Assembly (NCBI RefSeq): GCF_000308295.2
Contig: NZ_HG326652.1
Span: 35,769-99,768, forward strand
Source: Afipia birgiae 34632
GTDB lineage: Bacteria > Pseudomonadota > Alphaproteobacteria > Rhizobiales > Xanthobacteraceae
Direction of reading: 5' to 3'
Length of the DNA stretch: 64,000 nt
Shown: in pieces, positions 54,263-63,127 of the stretch
Position numbering within the stretch: position 1 is the first letter of the stretch
How the letters are laid out: every line of letters begins with the position of its first letter
Position numbers and translations under genes: made by a program
The notes under the pieces: generated by a model
Told to the model about the DNA's origin: nothing
Seen by the model: the letters and a program-made list of their open reading frames with translations, nothing else
Databases searched by the model: none

Positions 54263-55681
54263 TTGACGAGCTATATTTCGACACGGGGCGAAGCTCCCCG
54301 GCTGGGCTTCTGTGACGTGATGCTGACCGGGCTCGCCCGCGACGGCGGCCTGTATGTACCCGAGGTTTGGCCGCAGCTCAGCCCCGAGACCATTGCCGGG
54401 TTTTTCGGTCGCCCCTATTGGGAAGTCGCCGTCGAGGTGATCCGCCCGTTCGTTGCGGGCGAGATTTCGGAAGCCGATCTTGGCCGCATGGCTGTTGAAG
54501 CCTACGCCACGTTCCGTCATCCGGCGGTGGTGCCGCTCAGTCAGATCGGCCCGCACCAGTTCGTGCTCGAATTGTTTCACGGGCCGACGCTCGCGTTCAA
54601 GGACGTAGCGATGCAACTGCTGTCGCGGCTGATGGATCACGTACTGGCGAAACGCGGCCAGCGCACCACTATCGTGGTTGCGACCTCGGGCGACACCGGC
54701 GGCGCTGCGGTCGATGCATTCGCAGGCCGCGACAATGCCGATCTCATTGTGCTGTTTCCGAACGGTCGCATTTCCGACGTGCAGCGGCGCATGATGACCA
54801 CCAGCGGCGCGGCTAATGTCCATGCGCTGGCCATCGAAGGCAACTTCGACGACTGTCAGGGAATCGTGAAGGGCCTTTTCAATCACCACAAGTTCCGCGA
54901 TTCTGTCTCGCTGTCCGGCGTGAACTCGATCAACTGGGCGCGCATCGTTGCGCAGGTGGTTTACTACTTCACTTCCGCGGTTGCTTTGGGCGCGCCCGCG
55001 CGCGAGGTGGACTTCACCGTGCCCACCGGCAACTTCGGCGACATCTTCGCGGGCTATGTCGCCAAGCGCATGGGTCTTCCGGTCCGGCGTTTGCGCATTG
55101 CCGCCAACGTCAACGACATCCTGGCGCGTACGCTCAAGACCGGCATCTACGAGGTGAAGCAGGTTCATGCCACGACGTCGCCATCGATGGACATTCAGAT
55201 CTCGTCCAATTTCGAGCGGTTGCTGTTCGAAGCCACCGGCCGCGACAGCGCCGCCATTCGCGCGATGATGGGGGCACTGGCGCAGTCGGGCCGCTTCGTG
55301 CTGAGCGATGCGGTGCTGAAGCAGGTTCGCGAAGATTTCGATGCAGGCCGCGCCGACGAGACGGAAACCAGCGCTGCGATCCGTGCAGCCTGGCGTGAAG
55401 CAGGTGAACTGGTGGATCCGCACACAGCGGTGGCACTGGCGGTCGCGGATCAGGACAAGCCGGTATCGACGGTGCCGAATATCGTGCTCTCGACGGCCCA
55501 TGCCGCGAAGTTCCCCGATGCCGTCGAGGCGGCATGCGGGGTTCGTCCGCCGCTGCCGGCCTGGCTCGACGGGTTGATGACAAAGTCCGAACACATCAAG
55601 GTCATGAAGAACGACCAGACGGAGGTCGAGCGGTTCATTCTCTCGGTGAGCCGGGCCGCGAAGCAGGGAGCCGCCGGATGA
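54263..55681 (+). CDS. thrC: Threonine synthase
   Basis: A 472-residue PLP enzyme converting O-phosphohomoserine to threonine. It is the long form with an N-terminal capping domain (ISTRGEAPRLGFCDVMLTGL). The PLP lysine is in TLAFKDVAMQLL, and TSGDTGGAAVDAFAG is the phosphate/cofactor loop. TTG 54263 has GGAGG five bases away and gives the canonical N-terminus; a longer ATG frame from 54176 lacks this. Its TGA overlaps the ATG of the M16 peptidase gene. Confidence 0.95.
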   Translation: MTSYISTRGEAPRLGFCDVMLTGLARDGGLYVPEVWPQLSPETIAGFFGRPYWEVAVEVIRPFVAGEISEADLGRMAVEAYATFRHPAVVPLSQIGPHQFVLELFHGPTLAFKDVAMQLLSRLMDHVLAKRGQRTTIVVATSGDTGGAAVDAFAGRDNADLIVLFPNGRISDVQRRMMTTSGAANVHALAIEGNFDDCQGIVKGLFNHHKFRDSVSLSGVNSINWARIVAQVVYYFTSAVALGAPAREVDFTVPTGNFGDIFAGYVAKRMGLPVRRLRIAANVNDILARTLKTGIYEVKQVHATTSPSMDIQISSNFERLLFEATGRDSAAIRAMMGALAQSGRFVLSDAVLKQVREDFDAGRADETETSAAIRAAWREAGELVDPHTAVALAVADQDKPVSTVPNIVLSTAHAAKFPDAVEAACGVRPPLPAWLDGLMTKSEHIKVMKNDQTEVERFILSVSRAAKQGAAG

Positions 55682-56967
55682 GCGTCAACGTCACCAAGCT
55701 GGCCTCCGGACTGACGGTGGTCACCGATACGATGGCGCATTTGGAGACCGCGGCGCTCGGCGTGTGGGCTGGCGTCGGCGGCCGCGACGAGAAGCCGGAC
55801 GAGCACGGTATCTCGCATCTGCTCGAGCACATGGCTTTCAAGGGTACCACGCGGCGCACCTCGCAGCAGATCGCCGAGGAAATCGAGGCGGTCGGCGGCG
55901 ATCTCAATGCTGCAACCAGCAACGAATCCACCGCTTATTATGCACGTGTGCTGAAAGCCGACGTGCCGCTGGCGCTCGACGTGCTGTCGGACATTCTCGC
56001 CAATCCGTCGTTCGACTCCGAGGAGCTTGAGCGCGAGAAAGGCGTCATCGAGCAGGAAATCGGCGCGGCGCAGGATACGCCGGACGACGTGATCTTCGAG
56101 CATCTCAGCGAACTGTGTTATCCAGACCAGCCGCTGGGCCGTTCGCTGCTCGGAACGCCGCAGACGCTTGCCAGTTTCAATCGCGACAATCTGCATAACT
56201 ACCTGTCGACGCACTATCGCGGCCCCGAAATGGTGGTCGCTGCGGCCGGCGCAGTCGATCACAAGCAAGTTGTTTCCGAGGTTGAGCAGCGCTTCGCGAG
56301 CTTCGCCGACACGCCGGCGCCGAAGCCGGCTCCGGCGATGTTCGGCAAGGGCGGCTCGCGCGTTGTTCACCGCGACCTCGAACAGGCGCATCTGACGCTG
56401 GCGCTCGAAGGTGTGCCGCAATCGGATCTGTCGCTGTTCAGCGTGCAGGTTTTCTCGAACATCCTCGGCGGTGGCATGTCATCGCGCCTGTTCCAGGAGG
56501 TTCGCGAGAAGCGTGGGCTTTGCTATTCGATCTACACATTCCACGCCGCCTATGCCGACACCGGATTTTTCGGACTCTATACCGGGACAGATCCCGCCGA
56601 TGCGCCGGAGATGGTGGAAGTCATCGTCGATGAAATGAACAACGCGGTCGAGACGCTGACCGAAAAGGAGATCGCCCGCTCCAAGGCGCAGATGAAGGCT
56701 GGCCTTCTGATGGGAATGGAGAGCTGCAGCGCTCGCGCCGAGCAGATGGCGCGGCATATGCTGGCCTATGGGCGTCCGCTGACGGTGGACGAACTGGTAG
56801 CGCGGATCGATGCAGTCAACGTGGAATCGACCCGCAATGCCGCGCGGGGTTTGCTGAGCCGCAGCCGTCCTGCGGTGGTGGCGTTGGGCGGAGGCCGCGG
56901 GCTCGATACCGCGGTCAGCTTGGCCGAGGGCCTGGCGCGCCCGAAGGCCAAGGCGCTGCTGCACTGA
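55678..56967 (+). CDS. M16 family zinc peptidase (mitochondrial processing peptidase-like)
   Basis: A 429-residue pitrilysin-family metallopeptidase. The inverted zinc motif HxxEH is His47-Leu-Leu-Glu50-His51 in [14 protein letters not shown], with the distal Glu in the region [12 protein letters not shown]. The C-terminal inactive-like half includes [20 protein letters not shown], characteristic of MPP-beta/rickettsial RPP relatives. It is coupled to thrC by ATGA, an arrangement common in this bacterial family although the functions appear unrelated. Confidence 0.93.
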   Translation: MSVNVTKLASGLTVVTDTMAHLETAALGVWAGVGGRDEKPDEHGISHLLEHMAFKGTTRRTSQQIAEEIEAVGGDLNAATSNESTAYYARVLKADVPLALDVLSDILANPSFDSEELEREKGVIEQEIGAAQDTPDDVIFEHLSELCYPDQPLGRSLLGTPQTLASFNRDNLHNYLSTHYRGPEMVVAAAGAVDHKQVVSEVEQRFASFADTPAPKPAPAMFGKGGSRVVHRDLEQAHLTLALEGVPQSDLSLFSVQVFSNILGGGMSSRLFQEVREKRGLCYSIYTFHAAYADTGFFGLYTGTDPADAPEMVEVIVDEMNNAVETLTEKEIARSKAQMKAGLLMGMESCSARAEQMARHMLAYGRPLTVDELVARIDAVNVESTRNAARGLLSRSRPAVVALGGGRGLDTAVSLAEGLARPKAKALLH

Positions 56968-56990
56968 CGCGGGACCCCGCATGTGACGAG

Positions 56991-57389
56991 GTGAGTGGCG
57001 ATCCTGCCGGAAAGGTTTCGCGCTTCCCGCGTCTTGTGCGGGCCCTGTTCCTTGGTTTTGGATTCGCCTTCGTTGCGCTTGGCGTTATCGGTGCATTTCT
57101 GCCGGTGCTGCCGACGACGCCTTTCCTGATTCTGGCGGCGGCGTGCTTCGCGCGGTCTTCTCCGCGGTTCGAGACCTGGCTTCTGGAGCATGAGCGCTTT
57201 GGGCCGACCCTGCGCGCGTGGCGTTCGCGCGGCGCCATTCCTCGCAGGGCGAAGCTGGCTGCGCTTGCCGGGATCATCGTCGGTTTCACCCTGTTCTGGA
57301 TTACCGCCAATCCTGGCTTACCGCTCGCGCTAGCTGTCGGCGGCTTGATGCTGACGGGCTTCGTTTATGTGTTTTCGAGGCCGTCGTAG
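56991..57389 (+). CDS. DUF454/YbaN family membrane protein
   Basis: A 132-residue protein with three hydrophobic helices. [22 protein letters not shown] and [22 protein letters not shown] are diagnostic of the YbaN (DUF454) family. Function unknown. The start codon is GTG at 56991, preceded by a weak GAGG. It follows the peptidase gene by 23 bases and probably shares its transcript. Confidence 0.88.
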   Translation: MSGDPAGKVSRFPRLVRALFLGFGFAFVALGVIGAFLPVLPTTPFLILAAACFARSSPRFETWLLEHERFGPTLRAWRSRGAIPRRAKLAALAGIIVGFTLFWITANPGLPLALAVGGLMLTGFVYVFSRPS

Positions 57390-57490
57390 TGTTTCGATCG
57401 CACTGCTGCCGGATCGGAATGGCCGGAAGATTGTGCTAGAATAGGTACGTGGATGCGTATCTGCATCCGGACACGGAAGGAGGGTCCGGC

Positions 57491-58078
57491 ATGGCCCTGT
57501 TTCGCTTGCCCACGACAACGGCTCCGGCGCTCGCCCCGCGCGGACACGGCCTTCTGCTGCGCGCGCCGCAAATGCCCGATTACCCGCAGTGGAGCCAACT
57601 GCGCGAGATCAGCCGGACGTTTCTGACGCCGTGGGAGCCGATCTGGCCATCCGATGACCTGACCCGTTCGGGATTCCGCCGCCGGCTGCGGCGCTACGCC
57701 GAGGATATCGCCGAGGACAGGGCTTATCCCTTTCTGGTGATTCGCGAGGACGACGGAGCGCTGGTCGGGGGAGTCACGCTTGCCAATGTGCGGCGCGGAA
57801 TCGTTCAGGCAGGGACCCTCGGCTACTGGATCGGCCAGCCCCATGCAGGCAAGGGCTATATGACCGCAGCGCTCCGGGTGCTGTTGCCGACCCTGTTCGG
57901 TGAACTCAACCTGCACCGCATCGAGGCGGCCTGTATCCCGACCAATCAGTCCTCAATCCGGGTTCTCGAGAAATGCGGCTTCGCTCGCGAGGGACTGGCC
58001 CGGCGTTATCTCTGCATCAACGGGGTCTGGCAGGACCATTGTCTGTATGGCCTGCTGGACGAGGATTTCCGCGGTTAA
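57491..58078 (+). CDS. GNAT acetyltransferase, RimJ-like
   Basis: A 195-residue N-acetyltransferase of the RimJ/RimL group that acetylates protein N-termini or small amines with acetyl-CoA. The CoA-binding loop is GYWIGQPHAGKGYMTAALR, preceded by the FLVIREDDGALVGGV strand pair. RIEAACIPTNQSSIRVLEKCGF, read around the conserved Asn, is the family signature. GGAGGG lies seven bases before ATG 57491; a GTG at 57449 is not needed. The acceptor is unknown. Confidence 0.9.
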   Translation: MALFRLPTTTAPALAPRGHGLLLRAPQMPDYPQWSQLREISRTFLTPWEPIWPSDDLTRSGFRRRLRRYAEDIAEDRAYPFLVIREDDGALVGGVTLANVRRGIVQAGTLGYWIGQPHAGKGYMTAALRVLLPTLFGELNLHRIEAACIPTNQSSIRVLEKCGFAREGLARRYLCINGVWQDHCLYGLLDEDFRG

Positions 58079-58176
58079 CCAGCGTGCCGAAGCGCGCCTT
58101 GTGCCTTTGGTTCGCCGTCTTTGCCCTGCTATAAGGCCCCCAGTTCCTTTCCGATCTTTTCGGCCAACTGGAAGCA

Positions 58177-58851
58177 ATGATGGCGGGTGGCAGGCGATTG
58201 AAGCGCGCAGCGATGGCTGCGCTGGCCGTGGCAGCGAGCACGGCGCTGTCCGGCTGCGGCGGTGGCAGCATGTTCGGCGGTTCATCCGGGAGCTCATCGA
58301 CGAGTTCGTCGATCGGCAGCAGGTTCAGCCAGTTGTTCGGTTCGAAATCGCAGGAAGCCACCACGTCATCCACGCCATCGTCGCAGGCGACCGAGAACAG
58401 CGATCTGAGCTGCCCCAGCGTTGCGATCCGTTTCGGCGCTTCCACGCTCGCGGTCGGCTCGCCAGGCAAGCCCGCATCCGGCAACGATCTGCGCTATCAG
58501 GGATCGATCACGCGCACTGCGCGCGACTGCAATCTGCAAGGCGGTCAGATCACTGCGCGAATCGGCATCATGGGTCGCATTATCGCCGGACCTGCGGGTG
58601 CGCCGCCGACCGTCGACGTGCCGATGCGTGTGGCCGTCGTGCAGGAAGGCGCGCCGGAGAAGGTCATCGTCACCAAGGCGTTCCGGACCACGGTGACAAT
58701 GGAAGGCGAAAACACCGAGTTCAGCATCGTTGCCGAAGACGTCGTCTATCCGACGCCCACTGAGGCTGCGAACGACAAGTACATCTTCTACGTCGGCTTC
58801 GACCCGGCGGCACTAAAGCCTGAACCCGCTGCGCGCAAGCGGAAGAAATAA
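58177..58851 (+). CDS. Putative lipoprotein, unknown function
   Basis: A 224-residue protein with a lipobox, ALSGC, giving lipidated Cys27. After it comes a Ser/Thr/Gly-rich linker (residues 28-75) and then a beta-rich domain beginning LSCPSVAIRFGASTLAVG, through CNLQGGQITARIGIMGR and FYVGFDPAALKP. Relatives in the Bradyrhizobium group are unnamed. It is a one-gene unit that converges on the Fo operon, sharing a bidirectional terminator. Confidence 0.8.
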   Translation: MMAGGRRLKRAAMAALAVAASTALSGCGGGSMFGGSSGSSSTSSSIGSRFSQLFGSKSQEATTSSTPSSQATENSDLSCPSVAIRFGASTLAVGSPGKPASGNDLRYQGSITRTARDCNLQGGQITARIGIMGRIIAGPAGAPPTVDVPMRVAVVQEGAPEKVIVTKAFRTTVTMEGENTEFSIVAEDVVYPTPTEAANDKYIFYVGFDPAALKPEPAARKRKK

Positions 58852-58854
58852 CAA

Positions 58855-58890
58855 TAAAAAGAAAGCCGGCCTCAACGAGGCCGGCTTTTG
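58855..58890. terminator. Bidirectional terminator between lipoprotein gene and Fo operon
   Basis: AAGCCGGCCT (58863-58872) pairs with AGGCCGGCTT (58878-58887) around CAACG. On the plus strand it is followed by TTTTG, and on the minus strand by TTCTTTTTATTG. It can therefore stop both the lipoprotein transcript and the Fo operon transcript. Confidence 0.9.
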
Positions 58891-58909
58891 TTGAGATCGC
58901 GTGAGATCG

Positions 58910-59392
58910 TCAGTTCAGCTTGCTGCGAACGTCCTGGATGCCCTTGGCGATCAGGCCGTCGGCGACCGAACCCTTGACCGACTGCGTCATGATCGAGGAC
59001 GCTGCGGTCACTGCGGCTTCGGCAGCAGCCGCGCGGACGTCGGCAATCGCCTGGCTTTCGGCCTGGGCGATCTTGCTTTCCGCGGTCTTGGTGCGGCGGG
59101 CGACGAAATCTTCCATCTTCGCCTTGGCTTCGGCCGCGATGCGCTCGGCATCGGCCTTGGCGCTCGTGATGATGTCCTGTGCTTCACGCTCGGCGCTGGC
59201 GCGGCGTGCCCGATACTCGGCAACCAGTTTCGTAGCCTCTTCCTTGAGGCGACGTGCGTCGTCGAGTTCCTTTTTGATGCGATCGCGGCGGTGATCGAGC
59301 GCCTCTAGGATGGTGCGGTGGACGCCGAAGTAGCCGAACACACCCATCAGGATGACGAAAGCGACGGCGACCCAGAATTCTGCTTGGAACAT
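58910..59392 (-). CDS. atpF: ATP synthase subunit b
   Basis: A 160-residue Fo stator subunit. One N-terminal membrane helix ([19 protein letters not shown]) is followed by a long Ala/Glu/Lys-rich alpha-helical stalk ([19 protein letters not shown] onward) that forms a coiled coil with b' and contacts F1. It is the last gene of the minus-strand Fo operon, five bases after b'. Confidence 0.95.
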   Translation of the reverse strand: MFQAEFWVAVAFVILMGVFGYFGVHRTILEALDHRRDRIKKELDDARRLKEEATKLVAEYRARRASAEREAQDIITSAKADAERIAAEAKAKMEDFVARRTKTAESKIAQAESQAIADVRAAAAEAAVTAASSIMTQSVKGSVADGLIAKGIQDVRSKLN

Positions 59393-59397
59393 CGTCG

Positions 59398-59955
59398 TTA
59401 TCCCTTCAAGGACGCATCGACGGCGCTATCGACAGTCTTGCTGTCGGGCGCAACGCCCGTGAGACGTTGAACGATAGCCGTTGCCGCGTCCGATGCGATC
59501 GAGCGGACGTTGCCCATCGCGGTTGCGCGCGTTGAGGCAATGGTCTTTTCGGCATCGGCCAGTTTGGCTGCGAGGCTGGTCTCCAGCGACTTGCGGTCGC
59601 TTTCGGCCTGCGCGTTCAGCTTGTCGCGTGTCTCGGATCCGATGGCCTGAGCCCGCGCCCGCGCATCGGCAAGCTCGGTTTCATAAGCCTTCAGAGCCTG
59701 ATCGGACTCGTCCTTCAGCTTCTGCGCCTCGGTGAGATCGTTTTCGATCACGCCTTCGCGGTTCGAGATAATGCCGCCGACGCGCGGAAGCGCGAACTTC
59801 GACACAATGAAGTAAAGCAACGCAAAGGCGATCGCGAACGACACCAGCTGCGAGGCAAACGTCTCCTTCTGGAAAGGCGGGAAACCCGCCTTGCCATGGC
59901 CGTCTGCTTCGGTGTGGGCGGTCGTGCCCTTTGCAGTGCCCTGACCCGTCGCCAT
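59398..59955 (-). CDS. atpG: ATP synthase subunit b'
   Basis: A 185-residue second stator subunit, the b' type typical of photosynthetic bacteria and alphaproteobacteria. An N-terminal tail rich in Gly/Thr/His precedes the helix [21 protein letters not shown], then the charged stalk ([20 protein letters not shown] onward). It pairs with the shorter b subunit downstream. Symbols for b' vary (atpG, atpF2, atpX). Confidence 0.93.
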   Translation of the reverse strand: MATGQGTAKGTTAHTEADGHGKAGFPPFQKETFASQLVSFAIAFALLYFIVSKFALPRVGGIISNREGVIENDLTEAQKLKDESDQALKAYETELADARARAQAIGSETRDKLNAQAESDRKSLETSLAAKLADAEKTIASTRATAMGNVRSIASDAATAIVQRLTGVAPDSKTVDSAVDASLKG

Positions 59956-60020
59956 GAGCTTCTCCTGTAGGCGTCAGCCGCGGCGCGTTAACGGCCCCGC
60001 GGCGAACGCATCATCTGAAA

Positions 60021-60248
60021 TCAGACGGCGAACAGCAGCAGCAGCGCAACCAGCAGCGAGAAGATGCCGAGCGCTTCCGTCACGGCGAAGCCGAAAATCA
60101 GGTTCGCGAACTGGCCCTGCGAGGCCGACGGGTTGCGAAGCGCACCGTTCAGGAACTGGCTGAAGATCATGCCGACGCCGATACCTGCGCCGCCCATGCC
60201 GAGACAAGCGATGCCGGCGCCGATGTACTTTGCTGCAACTGGATCCAT
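60021..60248 (-). CDS. atpE: ATP synthase subunit c
   Basis: A 75-residue proteolipid forming the rotating c-ring. Two helices flank the polar loop with the conserved Arg-Asn-Pro ([10 protein letters not shown]). The ion-binding carboxylate is Glu58 in [10 protein letters not shown]. No Na+-type ligand set is evident, so protons are the likely ion. AAGGAG precedes the ATG. Confidence 0.96.
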   Translation of the reverse strand: MDPVAAKYIGAGIACLGMGGAGIGVGMIFSQFLNGALRNPSASQGQFANLIFGFAVTEALGIFSLLVALLLLFAV

Positions 60249-60311
60249 GGTGAAACTCCTTCTTGGGGTGTTGATGTCAGTAGATGAGTGAAATCCGGCC
60301 AGTGTCTGAAG

Positions 60312-61061
60312 TCAGTGTCCGGGATGAAGTGCGTCGTTGAGGTAGATGCAGGTCAGGAGGGTGAAGACGTAGGCCTGCAGGAAAGCCACGAGAATGTCGA
60401 GGCCGGTCAGTGCGGTAGTCATCGCCAGCGGCAATACCGAACCGAAAATGCCGAGCGTTCCGAGCGCGCTCAGCGACGTCACGAAGCCCGCGAACACCTT
60501 GAGGGTGATGTGACCCGCCAGCATGTTGGCGAACAGACGCACCGAATGGGATACCGGCCGCGACAGAAACGAGATGACCTCGATCACCATGATCAGCGGC
60601 AGGATGTAAAGCGGAATGCCTGACGGGACGAATAGCTTGAAGAATTTCAGGCCGTTCTTGTAGAGGCCATAGATCAGAACCGTGAGAAACACCATCAGCG
60701 CCAGCGCGACCGTCACGATGAGGTGGCTGGTCACTGTAAAGGTGTAGGGAATGATGCCGATCATGTTTGCTGTCAGGATGAACATGAAGAGCGAGAACAC
60801 GAGGGGGAAGAACTTCATGCCTTCGTCGCCGACGCTTTCTCTCAGCGTGTTCCCGACGAATTCATAGGTCAATTCGGCGACGGACTGGAAACGGGTGGGG
60901 ATCAGGTGGCGTCCGGCACTGCCGCCGATCATCAGCAGCGAGACGACGGCGACCGCGCCGAACATGTAGGCTGACGAATTGGTGAACGCGATCTCCTGAC
61001 CGCCGATGTGGCCCAGCGAGAAGATCTTGTGGATCTCAAATTGATGGATCGGATCGGCCAT
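60312..61061 (-). CDS. atpB: ATP synthase subunit a
   Basis: A 249-residue Fo subunit that forms the proton half-channels against the c-ring. The essential Arg is in [14 protein letters not shown]. The N-terminal [22 protein letters not shown] and the helices [20 protein letters not shown] and [17 protein letters not shown] are typical. It follows atpI by 102 bases and precedes atpE by 63. Confidence 0.96.
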   Translation of the reverse strand: MADPIHQFEIHKIFSLGHIGGQEIAFTNSSAYMFGAVAVVSLLMIGGSAGRHLIPTRFQSVAELTYEFVGNTLRESVGDEGMKFFPLVFSLFMFILTANMIGIIPYTFTVTSHLIVTVALALMVFLTVLIYGLYKNGLKFFKLFVPSGIPLYILPLIMVIEVISFLSRPVSHSVRLFANMLAGHITLKVFAGFVTSLSALGTLGIFGSVLPLAMTTALTGLDILVAFLQAYVFTLLTCIYLNDALHPGH

Positions 61062-61163
61062 CCACGTTCGTCTTTCATCTTTGCCGGCATGCCGGACAGT
61101 AACACCCGCCAGCGAACTGGCTTGAAATTCCAGGCGATTCCCAGGGCCTGTCGCGGGACCCTG

Positions 61164-61547
61164 TCAGGAGCGGTCGGACGCGTCGCTGTTTGCAACGCCG
61201 GCTGCCCGCATCACGTTGATCACGCCGGCGGTGAAGCCGAGCAGAAAAAACACGATCAGACCCCAGGGGGAAGTCGACAAGAGACGGTCGATGCCCCAGC
61301 CAATAACCGCTCCGACAAGGACACCTGCAATCAATTCGGAGGAGAGGCGAAACCCCCGGGCCATCGCAGATGCGTTGGCCGAGGCTGCCCCGCTTCCTGA
61401 CTGATCTGTCTGGTTCTTGCGATCTTTCCGGATGTCGGAAAGCCGATGATTCAGACGGTCGAGCCTTGCGGAGAGCGCAGCTTCGTCGGCAGGCGGTTTG
61501 TCTCGTTCACCCTCGCCGCGACCGTTGTTGTGCGTGCCGTTCGCCAT
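61164..61547 (-). CDS. atpI: ATP synthase protein I (AtpI)
   Basis: A 127-residue accessory protein of the Fo operon, thought to help assemble the c-ring or move Mg2+. A charged N-terminal half (ALSARLDRLNHRLSDIRKDR) precedes two helices (LSSELIAGVLVGAVIGWGID and PWGLIVFFLLGFTAGVINVM). ATG 61547 is preferred to a longer frame from 61601. It is the first gene of the operon, about 65 bases after the predicted transcription start. Confidence 0.9.
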   Translation of the reverse strand: MANGTHNNGRGEGERDKPPADEAALSARLDRLNHRLSDIRKDRKNQTDQSGSGAASANASAMARGFRLSSELIAGVLVGAVIGWGIDRLLSTSPWGLIVFFLLGFTAGVINVMRAAGVANSDASDRS

Positions 61548-61618
61548 TGCTGTCGACACCCCACCCCCGTCGCGCGATTCCAAAGAAAAACGCCCCGCCA
61601 CCCACGGAAACCGCGCGG

Positions 61619-61647
61619 ACCATACTGACCGCCTACGGTCAAGTCAA
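61619..61647 (-). promoter_or_regulatory. Predicted sigma-70 promoter of the Fo operon with internal palindrome
   Basis: On the minus strand TTGACT (61647-61642) and TATGGT (61624-61619) are separated by exactly 17 bases. Inside the spacer TGACCG (61626-61631) pairs with CGGTCA (61636-61641) across CCTA. A regulator bound there would block RNA polymerase. It lies 72 bases upstream of the atpI start codon. Confidence 0.6.
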
Positions 61648-61826
61648 GATTGCCAGATTGACAGGTATCGCCTTGAAATAACTTGCAAAACTGGAGAAAA
61701 AATCCAGCTGCTGCGCGCACTCGCCGCACTGCGATAATCGTAACACACAATGTCGCGCCTCCCGGTGCGATTTGGCTCGGTTGTGATAAGACCGAAGCTT
61801 CCTGAAATCGTGCAGCCGGAGGACCG

Positions 61827-62450
61827 ATGTCGCGCCAGATTGACTACTATTTTTCCATCCAGTCGCCCTGGGCTTACATCGGGCATGCGTTGTTTCAGGA
61901 CCTGGCCGCCACGCATCAGTTGAAGGTCAACTACAAGCCGGTCGTCCTTGTCGATCTGTTTTCCGAAACCGGCGGGCTGCCGCTGGCGAAGCGCCATCCG
62001 GCACGGCAACGCTATCGTTTCATGGAGATGCAGCGCTGGCGGGAGAAGCGCGGCCTGAATTTCCATATCCAGCCGAAGCACTGGCCGTTCAATGTGCGGC
62101 TTGCGGACGGCGCGGTGATCGCTGCGATCGCGGCGGGATTGAATCCCGAACCGCTTCTGCGCCGTGCGTATATCGGCGTGTGGGAACAGCAACTCGATCT
62201 TTCCGATGGGGCCACCGTGACGCGGCTGGCCGACGAGGCGGGGCTGCCGGGCGCCAAGATCGTGGCCCACGCGGCTTCGGACGAAATCGGGGCGATCTAC
62301 GACCAGAACCGTCAGGATGCGATTGAGGCCGGTGTGTTCGGTTCGCCGGCCTGGGTTCTCGACGGCGAGGTTTTCTGGGGACAAGATCGGATCGAATTGC
62401 TCGCGGACGCGTTGAAATCTGGTCGCAAAGCCTACACCTCTGACGTTTGA
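61827..62450 (+). CDS. 2-hydroxychromene-2-carboxylate isomerase family protein (DsbA fold)
   Basis: A 207-residue thioredoxin-fold protein of the kappa-GST/HCCA isomerase group. IDYYFSIQSPWAYIGHALF has the conserved Ser-Pro active-site turn in place of a CxxC, and GVFGSPAWVLDGEVFWGQDR is the C-terminal cis-Pro/GSH region. HCCA isomerases act in naphthalene degradation, but no other such gene is nearby, so a general glutathione-dependent isomerase/transferase is more likely. GGAGG precedes ATG 61827. Confidence 0.9.
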   Translation: MSRQIDYYFSIQSPWAYIGHALFQDLAATHQLKVNYKPVVLVDLFSETGGLPLAKRHPARQRYRFMEMQRWREKRGLNFHIQPKHWPFNVRLADGAVIAAIAAGLNPEPLLRRAYIGVWEQQLDLSDGATVTRLADEAGLPGAKIVAHAASDEIGAIYDQNRQDAIEAGVFGSPAWVLDGEVFWGQDRIELLADALKSGRKAYTSDV

Positions 62451-62487
62451 GACGAAGACGGGGACGATTGCGGGGAGGGCGGAGCCC

Positions 62488-63030
62488 ATGCGTCCAGATA
62501 AGATGACTGTTGAAGCCTTCGCCACCGCCGCGATCCGTCCGGCCGGTCTTGCAGCGATGATGCTGGCGGCGACGTTGATGTTCGGTCATGAGGCGCGCGC
62601 CCAGGTCGCGCCTGACACCGAGAATGGCCGTTACACATTGTCGCCGGTCACGGATGGATTCCTGCGGCTCGATACCCGCAATGGGGTGATGTCGATCTGC
62701 ACCAACAAGAGCGGCTGGATCTGCCGGCTGGTGCCGGACGAGCGAGCCGCGCTCGATACAGAGATTGGTCGGCTCCAAACCGATAACAAGAACTTGCGGG
62801 AGCAACTGGCCCAGCGCGACACCGTCACCGGCAAGACCGATGCGCCGCTCGCCAAGGAAGATTCAAAAAAGAGCGCACAGGCGTCGCCAGACAGCAAGGC
62901 ATCGCCCGGGAGGATCGAACTGCAATTGCCGCCCGAGCATGAAAAGCTGCTGGCGCTGATCGACCGGGTCTGGGATCGCCTGATCGAGATGGCGGTTCGT
63001 CTTCAGAAGCGGTTGTCCGAGAAGATCTGA
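62488..63030 (+). CDS. Exported coiled-coil protein of unknown function
   Basis: A 180-residue protein. A signal peptide (about residues 1-38, ending GHEARA) is followed by GRYTLSPVTDGFLRLDTRNG and a Cys pair (SICTNKSGWICRLVPDE). A short coiled coil (LDTEIGRLQTDNKNLREQL), a Lys/Ser/Ala-rich linker, and an amphipathic C-terminal helix (LLALIDRVWDRLIEMAVRLQ) complete it. Similar unnamed proteins are seen in Bradyrhizobium relatives. Ribosome site GGAGGG lies about eleven bases before the ATG. Confidence 0.8.
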   Translation: MRPDKMTVEAFATAAIRPAGLAAMMLAATLMFGHEARAQVAPDTENGRYTLSPVTDGFLRLDTRNGVMSICTNKSGWICRLVPDERAALDTEIGRLQTDNKNLREQLAQRDTVTGKTDAPLAKEDSKKSAQASPDSKASPGRIELQLPPEHEKLLALIDRVWDRLIEMAVRLQKRLSEKI

Positions 63031-63043
63031 AGTTTACGCGACA

Positions 63044-63085
63044 CAAAAAAGACGGCCGCGGAGCGATCCGCGGCCGATATGTTTT
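63044..63085. terminator. Bidirectional terminator between the coiled-coil protein gene and MFS gene
   Basis: CGGCCGCGGA (63053-63062) pairs with TCCGCGGCCG (63067-63076) around GCGA. On the minus strand it is followed by TCTTTTTTG, a proper T-tract ending the MFS transcript. On the plus strand only ATATGTTTT follows, so termination there is weaker. Confidence 0.85.
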
Positions 63086-63127
63086 GGATGGATGATCAGG
63101 CGGAGCGTGCCGCCTGACCTTCAATCG

